Positions 8,826-17,655 of a stretch of DNA of 64,000 nucleotides are shown here, one piece after another. A program made the position numbers and the translations under genes. The DNA is from Caldilineaceae bacterium (GTDB lineage Bacteria; Chloroflexota; Anaerolineae; Caldilineales; Caldilineaceae): positions 1 to 64,000 of the forward strand of contig JAPKMW010000051.1 of the NCBI GenBank assembly GCA_026645575.1, read 5' to 3'. Within the stretch, counting starts at the first letter, position 1, and every line of letters starts with the position of its first letter. Below the pieces are notes generated by a model. It was not told where the DNA came from. It saw only the letters and a program-made list of their open reading frames with translations, and did not search any database.

Positions 8826-9597
8826 GTTTGTCACCGCCACCGGCGCAATATTCTATGAGGTGATTCCACCGACGGGTGATGGCGCCCAACCGCCGACCTT
8901 AACCCTCTTGCACAATTTTATGAGTACGGGGCGCAGCGCTTGGGGGCCGTTACTCGAAAAATTAGCGCAGCGCTTTCGGCTCCTGCTCCCCGATCTGCCG
9001 GGGCATGGGCGCTCGCAGGGCTATCCCCCCGGTTTTCACTATGGCGCAATGGCCGAACAAGTCGCTGCGCTCATACACGCCGAAGGGGCGGACCAGGGGC
9101 ACTTGGCTGGCTGTAGCGCCGGTGGCATGATTGCCCAGTTGCTGGTGCAGCAACGGTTGGTGCAACCTGCCAGCTTAACTTTAGTCAGTACAACCTATAG
9201 CATGGCGCCCCAAGTGACAGGGCAAAGCCAAAGTCTCAAACCGGAGAATTTTCAGGCCGGACGACGCTGGATGGCGGCGACGGCGCAATTGCATGACCCC
9301 CATCACTACCCCGGCTATTATGCGGAAGTGTTGTTGGCCCACTTTCGCCGTCTGGAGCCAGCCGCCAGTATTGATCTGTCGCTAGAGGCTCTGCGTACCT
9401 GGCTGTTGCCCGTCTGTCTGATCCACGGCGCTGACGATGAGTTCTTTCCGCCGATGATTGTGGAGCAGATGGCGGCGACGCTGCCAAATGCAGAAGTGCA
9501 TCTGCTGCCGGGACAGCCCCACGCTTTGATCTTTCGCCAACCCTGGAAGGTTGCCGAGTTGATGGCAACCTTTCTCCATCGCATTACTCAGCAATAG
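8818..9597 (+). CDS. Alpha/beta-fold hydrolase
   Basis: The 259-aa hydrolase has the fold hallmarks. The [10 protein letters not shown] strand-loop comes early, then the nucleophile elbow GCSAGG (Ser near residue 103), an acidic residue in [12 protein letters not shown], and the catalytic His in [12 protein letters not shown] choose the ATG at 8818 over the in-frame GTG at 8812 because the GGAGG site (8807-8811) would abut the GTG. The gene overlaps the upstream protease gene by 8 bp, so the two are likely co-expressed with rpe downstream. The substrate cannot be told; esterase, lactonase or haloperoxidase-like activities all fit. Confidence 0.9.
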   Translation: MPEFVTATGAIFYEVIPPTGDGAQPPTLTLLHNFMSTGRSAWGPLLEKLAQRFRLLLPDLPGHGRSQGYPPGFHYGAMAEQVAALIHAEGADQGHLAGCSAGGMIAQLLVQQRLVQPASLTLVSTTYSMAPQVTGQSQSLKPENFQAGRRWMAATAQLHDPHHYPGYYAEVLLAHFRRLEPAASIDLSLEALRTWLLPVCLIHGADDEFFPPMIVEQMAATLPNAEVHLLPGQPHALIFRQPWKVAELMATFLHRITQQ

Positions 9598-9627
9598 CGC
9601 AGCACGCATTGGAAAGGAAAAGCTTGT

Positions 9628-10302
9628 ATGCGTATACCACAACCAACTAAACTGGCGCCTTCGATCCTCACGGCAGACTGGGGGCAACTGGCGACTCAAA
9701 TTCAAGCGGCCGAAGCCGGCGGCGCTGACACCATTCATCTCGATGTGATGGATGGCATGTTCGTCCCCAATATTACCTTTGGGCCGTTGGTGGTGGCGGC
9801 AGTACGCAAAATCACGACGCTACCGCTGGATGTTCACTTAATGGTGCATGAACCGGATCGTTACCTGAACGATTTTGTGGAGGCTGGCGCCAACCATCTG
9901 ACCGTGCATGTCGAAGCTTGTTTGCACCTGAACCGCACCGTGCAACGCATCACCGAACTGGGCTGCACCGTTGGTGTGGCGCTCAATCCAGCTACCCCAA
10001 TTGAGTCGGTGCGCGAGATCATGCCCTTTGTCGATCTGGTCTTGGTAATGAGCGTCAACCCTGGCTTTGGCGGTCAGCGCTTTATTGAAACCAGCACCAG
10101 CAAGCTACGCCGAATGCGCCGGTTGCAGGAAGAACTCAACCCCACCTGCGATTTACAGGTCGATGGCGGGATCAATGCCCACAATATCAATGATGTCGTG
10201 CGGTCCGGGGCCAATGTGATTGTGGTCGGCAGTGCGGTTTACAATAACGAAGCAGCGCCAGCCGAGAATCTGGCCCGGCTGCGTGGGGCAATTGAGGTGT
10301 AA
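9628..10302 (+). CDS. rpe: Ribulose-phosphate 3-epimerase
   Basis: It interconverts D-ribulose 5-phosphate and D-xylulose 5-phosphate in the pentose phosphate pathway. The 224-aa TIM barrel has the family signatures [29 protein letters not shown] (catalytic Asp and metal-binding His), [23 protein letters not shown] and LQVDGGI, and ends with the phosphate-binding [18 protein letters not shown] precedes the ATG. It is the last gene of a plus-strand group and converges on cdsA. Confidence 0.98.
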   Translation: MRIPQPTKLAPSILTADWGQLATQIQAAEAGGADTIHLDVMDGMFVPNITFGPLVVAAVRKITTLPLDVHLMVHEPDRYLNDFVEAGANHLTVHVEACLHLNRTVQRITELGCTVGVALNPATPIESVREIMPFVDLVLVMSVNPGFGGQRFIETSTSKLRRMRRLQEELNPTCDLQVDGGINAHNINDVVRSGANVIVVGSAVYNNEAAPAENLARLRGAIEV

Positions 10303-10305
10303 ACA

Positions 10306-10434
10306 GGTAGGAAAGACTAATGAGAGTTGTGAAAATAAAACGGTAAAACCGTAGGCACGATTTCTGTACCTGTACGCATGACACGAAGGGTTCGCCGTAC
10401 CCTGGAAAACGCAGCTGTATTAGTCTTTACTACC
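10306..10434. repeat. 129-bp element with 16-bp terminal inverted repeats
   Basis: GGTAGGAAAGACTAAT (10306-10321) and ATTAGTCTTTACTACC (10419-10434) match as inverted repeats at 15 of 16 positions. They bound almost the entire convergent gap between rpe and cdsA, and the right end covers the cdsA stop codon. It may be a MITE-like insertion or a long-arm structure. No coding sequence is inside. Confidence 0.55.
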
Positions 10435-11242
10435 AATGCAATGTGACGCCTTCCACGCGTTGGGACAACCAAAAGGCGACCTGATAGACAAAAGGCAGCA
10501 CAAAGAGCGCGCTATCCAAGCGATCCAACATCCCGCCATGACCGGGGAAAAGCTTGCCGGCATCTTTGACGCCGACCTGCCGTTTGAGGACGCTGATGGA
10601 GAGATCGCCTAGCAAGCCTAACATGCTGCCGATAGCGCCAATCACTATGCCTTGCCAGATGGGAATGGGAAGGGGCAGTAGGTAAACGCATAGGCCGCCA
10701 AAGAGGGCGCCAAAGAACCAGCCCCCCAATGTCCCTTCCCAGGTTTTTTTGGGGCTGATGCGGGGCCAAAGTTTATGTCGTCCTAGCGTCACGCCGACAA
10801 AGTAGGCGGCGGCGTCGTTGGCCCAGGTTATCAACAGCCCCAACGTCAGCCACCAGAAGCCATCGGGTAAATAGCGTAACGCCACCATTTGCCCCACCAT
10901 CACGCCCAGATAGAGCGCACCAATGGCAGTGGCAAGCCAGATGCTAACGGGCTCGTGATGTTGAAAAAAGACGTAGACGTAGGTTGCCATCAAGCCAAAG
11001 GTAATGATGGGCAGCAAGAGGGGCATTCCTGGCTGTAGGCCGGTAAGCGTGAGGGCGGCCATCCAGAGCAAACCCACGGACAGCGCAGGGTGGTAGCCGC
11101 CGGCGGTTAAGAGTTTATAAAATTCGTAACCGCCGGAGAGGACAATGACCAGCGCCAGGAGGGCAAACGAAATGCCGCCGAACCAGATCGGCAGAACAAC
11201 CAACGGTAGGGCAATTAACGCGACGACGGTGCGTGTAATCAC
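10430..11242 (-). CDS. cdsA: Phosphatidate cytidylyltransferase
   Basis: It makes CDP-diacylglycerol from phosphatidate and CTP, the branch point for phospholipid head groups, in the inner membrane. The 270-aa protein is very hydrophobic with about eight membrane segments. It contains the CDS signature block NDAAAYFVGVTLGRHKL, then SPKKTWEGTLGGWF and LGDLSISVLKRQVGVKDAGKLFPGHGGMLDRLDS (quoted in part; key Asp and Lys residues present). The start is a GTG at 11242. It is the last gene of the rpsB-tsf-pyrH-frr-uppS-cdsA series, a conserved bacterial order; dxr, often next, is not present. Confidence 0.97.
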   Translation of the reverse strand: MITRTVVALIALPLVVLPIWFGGISFALLALVIVLSGGYEFYKLLTAGGYHPALSVGLLWMAALTLTGLQPGMPLLLPIITFGLMATYVYVFFQHHEPVSIWLATAIGALYLGVMVGQMVALRYLPDGFWWLTLGLLITWANDAAAYFVGVTLGRHKLWPRISPKKTWEGTLGGWFFGALFGGLCVYLLPLPIPIWQGIVIGAIGSMLGLLGDLSISVLKRQVGVKDAGKLFPGHGGMLDRLDSALFVLPFVYQVAFWLSQRVEGVTLHW

Positions 11243-11302
11243 AAATCGGCTCGGCTTCTTTGTGCGATGACAGTTTTAGGTTAGGTCTATTCTCTGTTAG
11301 GG

Positions 11303-12091
11303 CTACGCTTTTTCTAGTACCCGACCAAAGCGCCGTTCCCGGCGCGCAAACTCGGCTAACGCTTTATCCAATTCAGTTTCATCAAAATCAGGCCAGTAGG
11401 TTGGCGTGGTGTAATATTCGGCGTAGGCGGCCTGCCAGATCAAGAAATTGCTCAAGCGCCATTCGCCGCCGGTGCGGATAATCAGATCCGGGTCGGGCAA
11501 GTTGCCGGTGTAGAGGTAGCGGCTGAAGCGCTCCTCAGTCAACTCTTGTGGTTTAATGCCGTCGGCCAGCGCTTGGCGCATGGCATCGAGAATTTCGGCG
11601 CGACCGCCATAATTGAAGGCGACGTTGAGGGTAATGCGCGTATTGTGCTGCGTGACTTCAATCGCCCGACGAATCTGGGTTTGCAAATGGGGGCTGATTT
11701 CGTCCAACCGGCCACTGTGGACAATCCGTACGCCATTTTTGTGCAGATCGTTCAACTCACGCTGAATGGTTAAGCCCAACAGACGCATGAGACCATTGAC
11801 CTCATCAATGGGACGCTGCCAGTTTTCGGTGGAAAAGGCGTAGATGGTCAGCACTTTGATCCCATATTCGGCGGATTTTTTCAAAATGCGTCTGACATTT
11901 TCAACACCAGCGTGGTGACCGGCAATGCGTGGCAGACCGCGCTCAGTTGCCCAGCGACCGTTACCATCCATAATAATGCCGATATGCTTGGGGAAAACAA
12001 GCGGGAGTCCACGATTGGCTTGCTGTTCGCGCCCGTTGAGGTCGCCCTTAAACGTTGTATGACCATTGACATATTCAATCTGCACTGGCAT
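11303..12091 (-). CDS. uppS: Isoprenyl (undecaprenyl) diphosphate synthase
   Basis: This cis-prenyltransferase condenses isopentenyl diphosphate to make the C55 lipid carrier for cell-wall precursors. The 262-aa protein has the diagnostic [13 protein letters not shown] (catalytic Asp), [10 protein letters not shown] and [12 protein letters not shown] motifs, and ends with [20 protein letters not shown] and YWPDF. The N-terminus has about 25 extra residues before the core, so an internal start is possible. It lies 60 bp upstream of cdsA on the same strand. Confidence 0.97.
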   Translation of the reverse strand: MPVQIEYVNGHTTFKGDLNGREQQANRGLPLVFPKHIGIIMDGNGRWATERGLPRIAGHHAGVENVRRILKKSAEYGIKVLTIYAFSTENWQRPIDEVNGLMRLLGLTIQRELNDLHKNGVRIVHSGRLDEISPHLQTQIRRAIEVTQHNTRITLNVAFNYGGRAEILDAMRQALADGIKPQELTEERFSRYLYTGNLPDPDLIIRTGGEWRLSNFLIWQAAYAEYYTTPTYWPDFDETELDKALAEFARRERRFGRVLEKA

Positions 12092-12128
12092 GTTTATTTC
12101 CTACTGAACCATCATCACTCATACGAAA

Positions 12129-12200
12129 GGTAACTGCTTCACTCCTAGCCGCACCGACAAGGCGACCGGTGACCCGCTAGGAGCAAATTATGCAGTTACC
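12129..12200. repeat. TAGCC-type intergenic palindrome
   Basis: Nested inverted arms are visible: the outer GGTAACTGC (12129-12137) with GCAGTTACC (12192-12200), and the inner CTCCTAGC (12142-12149) with GCTAGGAG (12176-12183). It sits just upstream of uppS. It shares CTCCTAGCC with several other palindromes in the window but has a less perfect centre. Confidence 0.65.
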
Positions 12201-12290
12201 GAAAAATAAGGGGTGAGCGCCGACTCACCCCCCTCGCTGTATCTCAGTATACCACACTGTGCGGTTGTCTGTCTTGCACTCAAGATCAGT

Positions 12291-12342
12291 CTAATAGCTA
12301 ATGGAAAACAATTAACAATTAATTATTTTCCATTAGCTATTC
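12291..12342. repeat. Inverted repeat with CAATTAA heptamers after frr
   Basis: ATAGCTAATGGAAAA and its complement TTTTCCATTAGCTAT flank two CAATTAA heptamers. The structure lies directly after the frr stop, where it could act as terminator or 3' stabiliser. Confidence 0.6.
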
Positions 12343-12343
12343 A

Positions 12344-12901
12344 TCAGATCGTCATGATGTCTTTTTCTTTGTCTTGAATGATCTCATCGACCTTCTTGAT
12401 GTGTGCGTTGGTCTTGTCCTGGATTTGATCTTGCCCGCGGCGCAAATCATCTTCGGAGATCAGTTTCTCTTTTTCCAGATCGCGTAAATCGTTGATGGCA
12501 TCACGTCGTACATTGCGAATAGCGACACGCGCTTCTTCGCCCCGTTTGGATACCACCTTTGTCAAGTCACGCCGTCGCTCTTGGGTTAAGGCGGGAATGG
12601 TGATGCGGATATTTTGCCCGTCATCCTGGGGGTTTAGATTCAGGTCAGAATTCGCAATGGCCTTTTTGATGGCGCCGATGTCGCTGGCGGTATAAGGGCG
12701 AATTTGCAACAGCCGGGCGTCAGGAACCGTGATGGTTGCAATCTGCTGGATCGGGGTTGGCGTGCCATAATAATCAACCTGGACACGATCAAGCAGCGCC
12801 GGTGAGGCGCGGCCAACGCTAATTGAGTTGAGATCAACGCGCAGGGATTCAATGGTTTTGTGCATTCGATCATCAGTATCGGCTAGGACTTCGTTAATCA
12901 T
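12344..12901 (-). CDS. frr: Ribosome recycling factor
   Basis: RRF splits post-termination ribosomes together with EF-G. The 185-aa length is exact for the family. Typical segments include [28 protein letters not shown] near the N-terminus (quoted here only as a region), [16 protein letters not shown], and [19 protein letters not shown]. The C-terminal helix contains the [12 protein letters not shown] ending. The gene follows pyrH by 136 bp in the conserved translation operon. Confidence 0.98.
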   Translation of the reverse strand: MINEVLADTDDRMHKTIESLRVDLNSISVGRASPALLDRVQVDYYGTPTPIQQIATITVPDARLLQIRPYTASDIGAIKKAIANSDLNLNPQDDGQNIRITIPALTQERRRDLTKVVSKRGEEARVAIRNVRRDAINDLRDLEKEKLISEDDLRRGQDQIQDKTNAHIKKVDEIIQDKEKDIMTI

Positions 12902-13037
12902 AAGCCCTCTTCTCCTTCTGGAAAATGGGGTTAGGCTACTTGGTGTTCGACAAAACTAGGTTCTATTGTAGCAAATGATTCAGTAACATAAAAAAAACTT
13001 ACAGACGTATACGTCAATCATAGCCGGTTCGTCGCGT

Positions 13038-13757
13038 CTACGCTGTAATCAGCGTCCCTACCGCTTCACCGCAAACGACCCGTTCGAGGACACCTTCGTG
13101 CCAGAGATTCAAAACACAAATTGGTAAATTGTTATCCATACACATCGCCATGGCTGTGCTATCCATTACGCCGACGCGCATATTAAGCGCATCAATATAG
13201 GTCAAGCGGTCAAAACGTTTGGCATCGGCATTGCGTTTGGGATCGCTGTCATAAACGGCATCAACTTTCGTGGCTTTGATTAAGATTTCGGCATCGATTT
13301 CCATAGCGCGTAAGGAAGCAGCGGTATCGGTAGTAAAATAGGGGTTGCCGGTGCCGGCGCCAAAAATGACCGCCCGACCCTTTTCCAAATGGCGCACAGC
13401 GCGCCGTTGAATGTAGGGTTCGGCTACAGCGCGTACTTCGATACCGGTCATAACGCGTGTGGGAATGCCTTGCCGCTCCAGAGCGTCTTGCAGCGCCAGC
13501 GCATTCATTACCGTCGCCAACATGCCCATGTGATCGGCGGTGACCCGCTCCATCCCATGATCCAGGCCATCTTGTTTGCCGCGCCACAGATTGCCACCGC
13601 CGATGACCAATGCTACTTGCACGCCTAGATTGATCACACTAACGACCTTCTGGGCCAAAAAATTGGCATGTTCCGGGTTGATGCCAAAGCCGCCTTCTCC
13701 TGCCAATGCCTCGCCGCCAAGTTTGAGCAAAATCCGGCGGTATTTCAACTCTGCCAT
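13038..13757 (-). CDS. pyrH: UMP kinase
   Basis: It phosphorylates UMP to UDP in pyrimidine biosynthesis and is a hexameric amino-acid-kinase fold enzyme. The 239-aa protein starts with [14 protein letters not shown] and has [13 protein letters not shown], the [15 protein letters not shown] segment, [15 protein letters not shown] and a C-terminal [18 protein letters not shown] block. A GGAGGAGGAAG site precedes the ATG. It lies between tsf and frr in the usual order. Confidence 0.98.
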   Translation of the reverse strand: MAELKYRRILLKLGGEALAGEGGFGINPEHANFLAQKVVSVINLGVQVALVIGGGNLWRGKQDGLDHGMERVTADHMGMLATVMNALALQDALERQGIPTRVMTGIEVRAVAEPYIQRRAVRHLEKGRAVIFGAGTGNPYFTTDTAASLRAMEIDAEILIKATKVDAVYDSDPKRNADAKRFDRLTYIDALNMRVGVMDSTAMAMCMDNNLPICVLNLWHEGVLERVVCGEAVGTLITA

Positions 13758-13782
13758 TCTCTCTCTTCCTCCTCCTGGATAC

Positions 13783-13860
13783 AGGAAATAAGAATAAAGA
13801 ATATGGAATTAGACGCTTACTACTTAATTCCTTATTCCTTAGTTCTTTATTCTTACTTCC
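13783..13860. repeat. AT-rich 7/8-mer repeat hairpin between tsf and pyrH
   Basis: The left arm (GGAAATAAGAATAAAGAATATGGAATTA) faces a right arm built from TTAATTCC, TTATTCC, TTAGTTC, TTTATTC. It is a degenerate tandem array with a complementary arm, located just upstream of the pyrH ribosome binding site and past the tsf terminator. Confidence 0.65.
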
Positions 13861-13876
13861 CACTGCTTTACCATAC

Positions 13877-13908
13877 AAGAATGCCCAGCCAACCGGCTGG
13901 GCATTCTT
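13877..13908. terminator. tsf terminator hairpin
   Basis: Two perfectly complementary 14-nt arms (AAGAATGCCCAGCC / GGCTGGGCATTCTT) with a 4-nt loop begin 3 bp after the tsf stop codon. The last bases of the arm give a short T-run on the minus strand. It would at least partly separate rpsB-tsf from pyrH-frr. Confidence 0.75.
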
Positions 13909-13910
13909 GC

Positions 13911-14507
13911 TTATTCACCAATGGCAATCCGGGCGAAGCGATTTACCTTAATATTTTCGCCTAACTTCGCAATCGCTTGCGTTAACAGTTGTTGGATGTT
14001 GGTGTCAGGGTCTTTGACAAAGCCTTGTTCCAGCAAGCAGACTTCCGAATACCACTTGTCCAGTTTGCCCTCGATAATTTTTTCCAGCACATGAGCTGGC
14101 TTGCCGCTGTTTGCCATCTGCTCGCCGTAGATCTCTTTTTCCCGCGCCACGTCAGCAGCAGGAACATCTTCCCGGCGCAGATAGAGTGGCCGCGCAGCAA
14201 CGATATGCATGGCTAAATCTCTGGCCAATGTCTGGAACTCGTCGGTGCGGGCGACAAAGTCGGTTTCGCAATTCAATTCCACCAAGCTAGCTTGTTTGCT
14301 CCCGGCGTGAATATAATGACCAACAATGCCTTCGTTCGTCTCACGGCTGGCCTTCTTGGCCGCGCTTGCCAACCCCTTTTTGCGCAAAAATTCAACCGCC
14401 TGGTCAAAGTTGCCATTCGATTCAGCCAACGCCTTTTTGCAGTCGAGAATACCAGCATTGGTGGCCTCGCGCAGTTCTTTTACCAGTTGGGCGCTAATTT
14501 CCGCCAT
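13911..14507 (-). CDS. tsf: Translation elongation factor Ts
   Basis: EF-Ts is the nucleotide exchange factor for EF-Tu. The 198-aa protein is the short form seen in Chloroflexota, Thermus and cyanobacteria, with one dimerisation-core repeat. The N-terminal UBA-like module [19 protein letters not shown] is present, as is the contact motif [19 protein letters not shown] lies upstream of the ATG at 14507. It is followed by a strong hairpin and preceded by rpsB. Confidence 0.98.
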   Translation of the reverse strand: MAEISAQLVKELREATNAGILDCKKALAESNGNFDQAVEFLRKKGLASAAKKASRETNEGIVGHYIHAGSKQASLVELNCETDFVARTDEFQTLARDLAMHIVAARPLYLRREDVPAADVAREKEIYGEQMANSGKPAHVLEKIIEGKLDKWYSEVCLLEQGFVKDPDTNIQQLLTQAIAKLGENIKVNRFARIAIGE

Positions 14508-14574
14508 AATTTTTTACTCCTGGGTGCTCTATAAAGTACCGCTTTTATCAATCTACTAACGCATTTCGTCGTGT

Positions 14575-14650
14575 ATACTCAAGTCACAATGAAAGCCGGA
14601 TTTTTCGTAGGCGCCCAGGAAAAATCCGCTTCTCAATTTGATTTCAGTAT
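14575..14650 (+). repeat. ATACTCA element, copy 1
   Basis: A segment of about 76 bp in the rpsB-tsf gap begins ATACTCAAG and ends CAGTAT. It contains CGGATTTTT / AAAAATCCG arms around GTAGGCGCC. A related sequence in the opposite orientation lies at 35574-35624 and shares the ends, the CGGA-TTTTT block and GTAGGCGCC. This suggests a small dispersed non-coding repeat. Confidence 0.55.
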
Positions 14651-14727
14651 AGCAATCGTCTATTAAGTCGTCGTCACCTTCTGTAGAGAGTCCTACATAA
14701 GGTGACGACATCAACAGTGATTGTTTC

Positions 14728-15666
14728 TTATTCTTCTTCGTCGTCTTTGACAACCGCAAAGGCGGCAAAGGCTTCCGCTTCGTCCTCGGTCTCAAATTCG
14801 TATTCTTCGTAATCGTCAGCTTCATCCTCATCGGTGGCGGCGACTTCATCATCATCACCTTCAAAGGACTCGAAATCCTGCACGGTGGCCTTCAACTTAG
14901 CCAGGGTGCTGGGGCCAAGATATTGTTCCTGCTCGGCTAACGCGGCTTTACTCACCTGACCCAGATCGGCCATATCCACTTCACGAATGCGGGCGCCATC
15001 TTCGACAGCGTCGGCAATGGCACTCACAATTAGCTTGACAGCGCGAATGGCGTCATCGTTGCTTGGAATCACATAGTCCACCAGATCCGGGTTGCTATTG
15101 GTGTCTACCATCGCCAGCGTGGGGATGCGCAATTTGTTTGCTTCCATCACAGCCAGGTCTTCGGTGTTAATATCGACGATAAAGATCAACTCCGGCAGAC
15201 GGCGCATAGTCTTCAGACCGCCGATGCGGCGATTCAGCTTTTCGATCTCGCGCTGAATGCCTAGTTGTTCCTTCTTGGAGAGGGTGCGGAATTCGCCGGC
15301 GTCAAAGCGGCGTTCGATCTGCAAGAGATAGTCGATCCGCTGTTTGATCGTGATCCAGTTGGTCAAGGTGCCGCCCAACCAACGCTGGTTGATGTAGGGC
15401 ATTCCACAGCGATCCGCTTCCTGCTGCACCGTGGCTTGCGCCTGGCGCTTGGTGCCGACAAAGAGAATCGTGCCGCCACGGGCGACGATTTCCCGGATCA
15501 TGCCGGCATATTCGTTCAGCCGTTGCATCGTCTGTTGCAGATCGATGATATGAATCCCACTGCGCTCGGTAAAGATATAGGGGCGCATCTTGGGATTCCA
15601 ACGGCGAGTACGGTGTCCGAAGTGGACACCGGCCTCCAACAGTTCTTTCATAGAAACAGCAGCCAT
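14728..15666 (-). CDS. rpsB: 30S ribosomal protein S2
   Basis: S2 is a small-subunit surface protein needed for S1 binding. The start is the ATG at 15666 ([19 protein letters not shown]), with AAGGAG 8 nt upstream; an upstream in-frame ATG at 15711 lacks a site. The 312-aa protein includes the core to about residue 230 ([49 protein letters not shown]). It then carries an unusually acidic tail of about 70 residues rich in Asp and Glu. It is the first gene of the rpsB-tsf-pyrH-frr-uppS-cdsA order. Confidence 0.98.
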   Translation of the reverse strand: MAAVSMKELLEAGVHFGHRTRRWNPKMRPYIFTERSGIHIIDLQQTMQRLNEYAGMIREIVARGGTILFVGTKRQAQATVQQEADRCGMPYINQRWLGGTLTNWITIKQRIDYLLQIERRFDAGEFRTLSKKEQLGIQREIEKLNRRIGGLKTMRRLPELIFIVDINTEDLAVMEANKLRIPTLAMVDTNSNPDLVDYVIPSNDDAIRAVKLIVSAIADAVEDGARIREVDMADLGQVSKAALAEQEQYLGPSTLAKLKATVQDFESFEGDDDEVAATDEDEADDYEEYEFETEDEAEAFAAFAVVKDDEEE

Positions 15667-15887
15667 TACTTTCACTCCTTGGTGTTGGGCGACAAAGCCC
15701 ATGGGTTTCAACCTCCGTTTCGTTCATCCCTCAAGCGAACGTTACATCGAACGCACCCAGCTTGTTGGTCCCGAAACGTGTTTGCTAAAATAAAAACAAC
15801 TGGCGCCGAATGGACACCAATCGTTGATGATACCATAAACGTTCAGCATTGGGAAATTGGGGGACAGGCGGGGTGTATTTCAAGTTA

Positions 15888-15938
15888 ATTGCGGGTTGCT
15901 CCCGGCGAGTCCATGACTCGCCGGGAGCAACCCGCAAT
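15888..15938. repeat. 24-bp perfect intergenic palindrome
   Basis: Arms 15888-15911 and 15915-15938 are perfectly complementary with a 3-nt loop. The centre (GAGTCCATGACTC) and GCTCC resemble the TAGCC-type palindromes at 21308 and 45004, but with paired changes in both arms. It lies just past the truncated response-regulator/queA remnant. Confidence 0.75.
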
Positions 15939-15950
15939 AACCTGTCAAAA

Positions 15951-16079
15951 TCAGATGGCTACCCCAAATTCATGCCAGCGATAGCCATGTTCGACAGCCA
16001 CCCGGTAGCTATCCTGAATGGCATCCCGACCAGCCACGGCATAGAGTATGGCAAGATGGCTGGCAAGTGGGTCATGAAA
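15951..16079 (-). pseudogene. 3' remnant of queA (tRNA ribosyltransferase-isomerase)
   Basis: In a frame different from the response regulator, these 43 codons read FHDPLASHLAILYAVAGRD, then AIQDSYRVAVEHGYRWHEFG, then VAI and stop. This closely resembles the C-terminal region of QueA-type S-adenosylmethionine:tRNA ribosyltransferase-isomerases (pattern ..HEPxASHLxMLxAxAGR..LxxxYxxAxxHGYxWHEFGD). The homology begins at about 16080, exactly where the response regulator stops looking like one. The final residues after WHEFG are also lost, next to the palindrome at 15888-15938. The rest of queA is absent. Assignment is by memory of the family pattern, not a search. Confidence 0.6.
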
Positions 16080-16363
16080 GGCACGGCTTCGACAATCTGG
16101 TCGTCGGTATCAAAGGCGGTGAAGATGATCACCCGCGCCGTCGCGCCGATTTCGGCTAATCTTTGCAAAGTGGTGACCCCATCACCGTCGGGCATCTCCA
16201 AATCCAGCAGCAGAATGTCGGGCTGTAGCGCGGCGACTTGCGCTAAAACCTGCACGCCCCTGTCCGCTTCCCCAACCACAGTAAAATCAGGTTGGGTGCT
16301 TAGGACAGCGCGCAAGCCATCGCACACAATGGGATGGTCGTCGGCAAGTAAAATGCGAATCAT
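15959..16363 (-). pseudogene. Truncated NarL-type response regulator (receiver domain only)
   Basis: Residues 1-94 are a NarL/FixJ receiver domain: LLADDHPIVCDGL with the acidic pair, the phospho-acceptor Asp in DILLLDLEMPDGDG, and VIIFTAFDTDDQIVEA. The conserved segment after alpha-4 (normally a Gly-rich turn and Lys) and the whole LuxR-type helix-turn-helix are missing. The last 40 residues are an out-of-frame reading of a queA remnant. The partner kinase gene follows upstream at 16461. With no output domain it is probably non-functional, or at most a phosphate sink. Confidence 0.8.
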
Positions 16364-16384
16364 AGTAGTGAGTTGCCATTCTTG

Positions 16385-16460
16385 GAGATAAAGAGATAGA
16401 GAGATTATGTAAGGCTGAATCTCTCAATCTCTCAATCTCTCAATCTCTCAATCTCTATCA
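16385..16460. repeat. AATCTCTC octamer array abutting the kinase stop
   Basis: Four to five direct copies of an AATCTCTC octamer (about 16418-16457) lie right after the kinase stop (16461). A short complementary GAGATAAAGAGATAGAGAGATTA segment sits at 16385-16408. The same octamer is used in the array at 22404-22474. Confidence 0.8.
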
Positions 16461-17627
16461 TCAAAACTTATTGTTCAAAGGTACTGTAACCACCACTATG
16501 GTTCCCGCACCGGGTGTACTTTGGATCTGTAACTGGCCGCCCAGAAGCCGCACCCGCTCATTCATTCCGGTTAACCCGTAGCGATTGGGTGTCATGGTGT
16601 CTGGTTCAAACCCACAGCCATAGGTGTCTGGTTCAAACCCACAGCCATAATCGTGAATTGTCAACTGGATGCTTTGGCGCGTCACCAGCAGATGTAGATC
16701 GGATCTAGTCGCATGGGCGTGGCTGACAATGTTGGTGAGCGCCTCTTGTGTAACCCGATAAAGGCCGGCCTCAATCGCGACAGGCAGGGGTTGATGGGCG
16801 CCGACTACCTGAAAGTTAACGGCTAGCGCGGCTTTGGCGGTCACTTCCTGCACCAATTGGTTGACCGCTTCGGCCAAGGTGCGCCCTTCCAGTGGCGCGG
16901 CGCGTAGATCAAGCACAGAGCGACGCGCCTCGTCCAGATTGGTGCGGGCTAGCTGTAACGCTTGTTGGAGCGCGCGTTGAATGCGTTCCGGCTCGCGTGC
17001 GCTTTCGAGCAATGCGTCAGCGGTTTCAAGTTGCAGTGCAATGGCGGATAAGCCCTGCGCTAGGGTGTCGTGGATCTCACGGGCCAGACGATTGCGTTCT
17101 TCGACGGCGCCCACTTCGGCGCTATGGGCATAGAGGCGGGCGCGTTCAATGGCGATGCTCAACAGGTCGCCCACGGTATAGAGCAGCCGTAGATCATCGG
17201 CGGACAATTCGCGCCAATCAGTGCTGGCCAGGTTGAGAACGCCCAACTCTTTACCGTGGGCGTAGAGCGGGATGCTGGCATGGTAACGCAACCCGTCCGT
17301 GCCCTGCACCAGGTTTTTGAGCCGGGTGCACGTGATGACATTGACATTGGCCGCGCCTTCTAAATCACCCTCTTCATAAGATTCCAGGCAATAACACCAT
17401 CCCTCCATGCGCGCCGGGTTGTCCGCCAGGGCAGGGGGCAGGTTTTGAGCGGCGGCCAGATAAAACTCATTTGTCCGTTCATTGCGCAGCCAGATCCAAC
17501 CCGTGTGCAGATCAAAGAGCGCCGCCATCTGCGCCAGCGTCGTCTGCAAGGCCGCGTCCAAATCGATAGAGCGGTTTAAGGCTTGGGCGATTTCGTTGAG
17601 GATGAGAAGTTCGCGATCAGTGCTCAT
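16461..17627 (-). CDS. GAF-domain sensor histidine kinase (NarX/DegS type)
   Basis: The 388-aa cytoplasmic kinase has no transmembrane segment. A GAF-like sensor domain occupies about residues 15-165. The HisKA_3 phospho-acceptor motif ERNRLAREIHDTLAQGLSAI follows, then a HATPase domain with the N box QEALTNIVSHA and C-terminal GLTGMNERVRLLGG. The G1 box is abnormal: YGCGFEPDT occurs twice in a row because of an exact 27-bp tandem duplication (16596-16649). This inserts nine residues at the ATP-binding loop. The neighbouring response regulator is truncated, so the pair is probably decaying. The ligand of the GAF domain is unknown. Confidence 0.88.
   Translation of the reverse strand: MSTDRELLILNEIAQALNRSIDLDAALQTTLAQMAALFDLHTGWIWLRNERTNEFYLAAAQNLPPALADNPARMEGWCYCLESYEEGDLEGAANVNVITCTRLKNLVQGTDGLRYHASIPLYAHGKELGVLNLASTDWRELSADDLRLLYTVGDLLSIAIERARLYAHSAEVGAVEERNRLAREIHDTLAQGLSAIALQLETADALLESAREPERIQRALQQALQLARTNLDEARRSVLDLRAAPLEGRTLAEAVNQLVQEVTAKAALAVNFQVVGAHQPLPVAIEAGLYRVTQEALTNIVSHAHATRSDLHLLVTRQSIQLTIHDYGCGFEPDTYGCGFEPDTMTPNRYGLTGMNERVRLLGGQLQIQSTPGAGTIVVVTVPLNNKF
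16596..16649. repeat. Exact 27-bp tandem duplication within the kinase gene
   Basis: Units 16596-16622 and 16623-16649 are identical and keep the reading frame. They encode a repeated YGCGFEPDT at the DxGxG ATP-binding motif of the histidine kinase. Confidence 0.95.
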
Positions 17628-17655
17628 AGAATGTTGTTAAGGGCTGCTCTATAGA

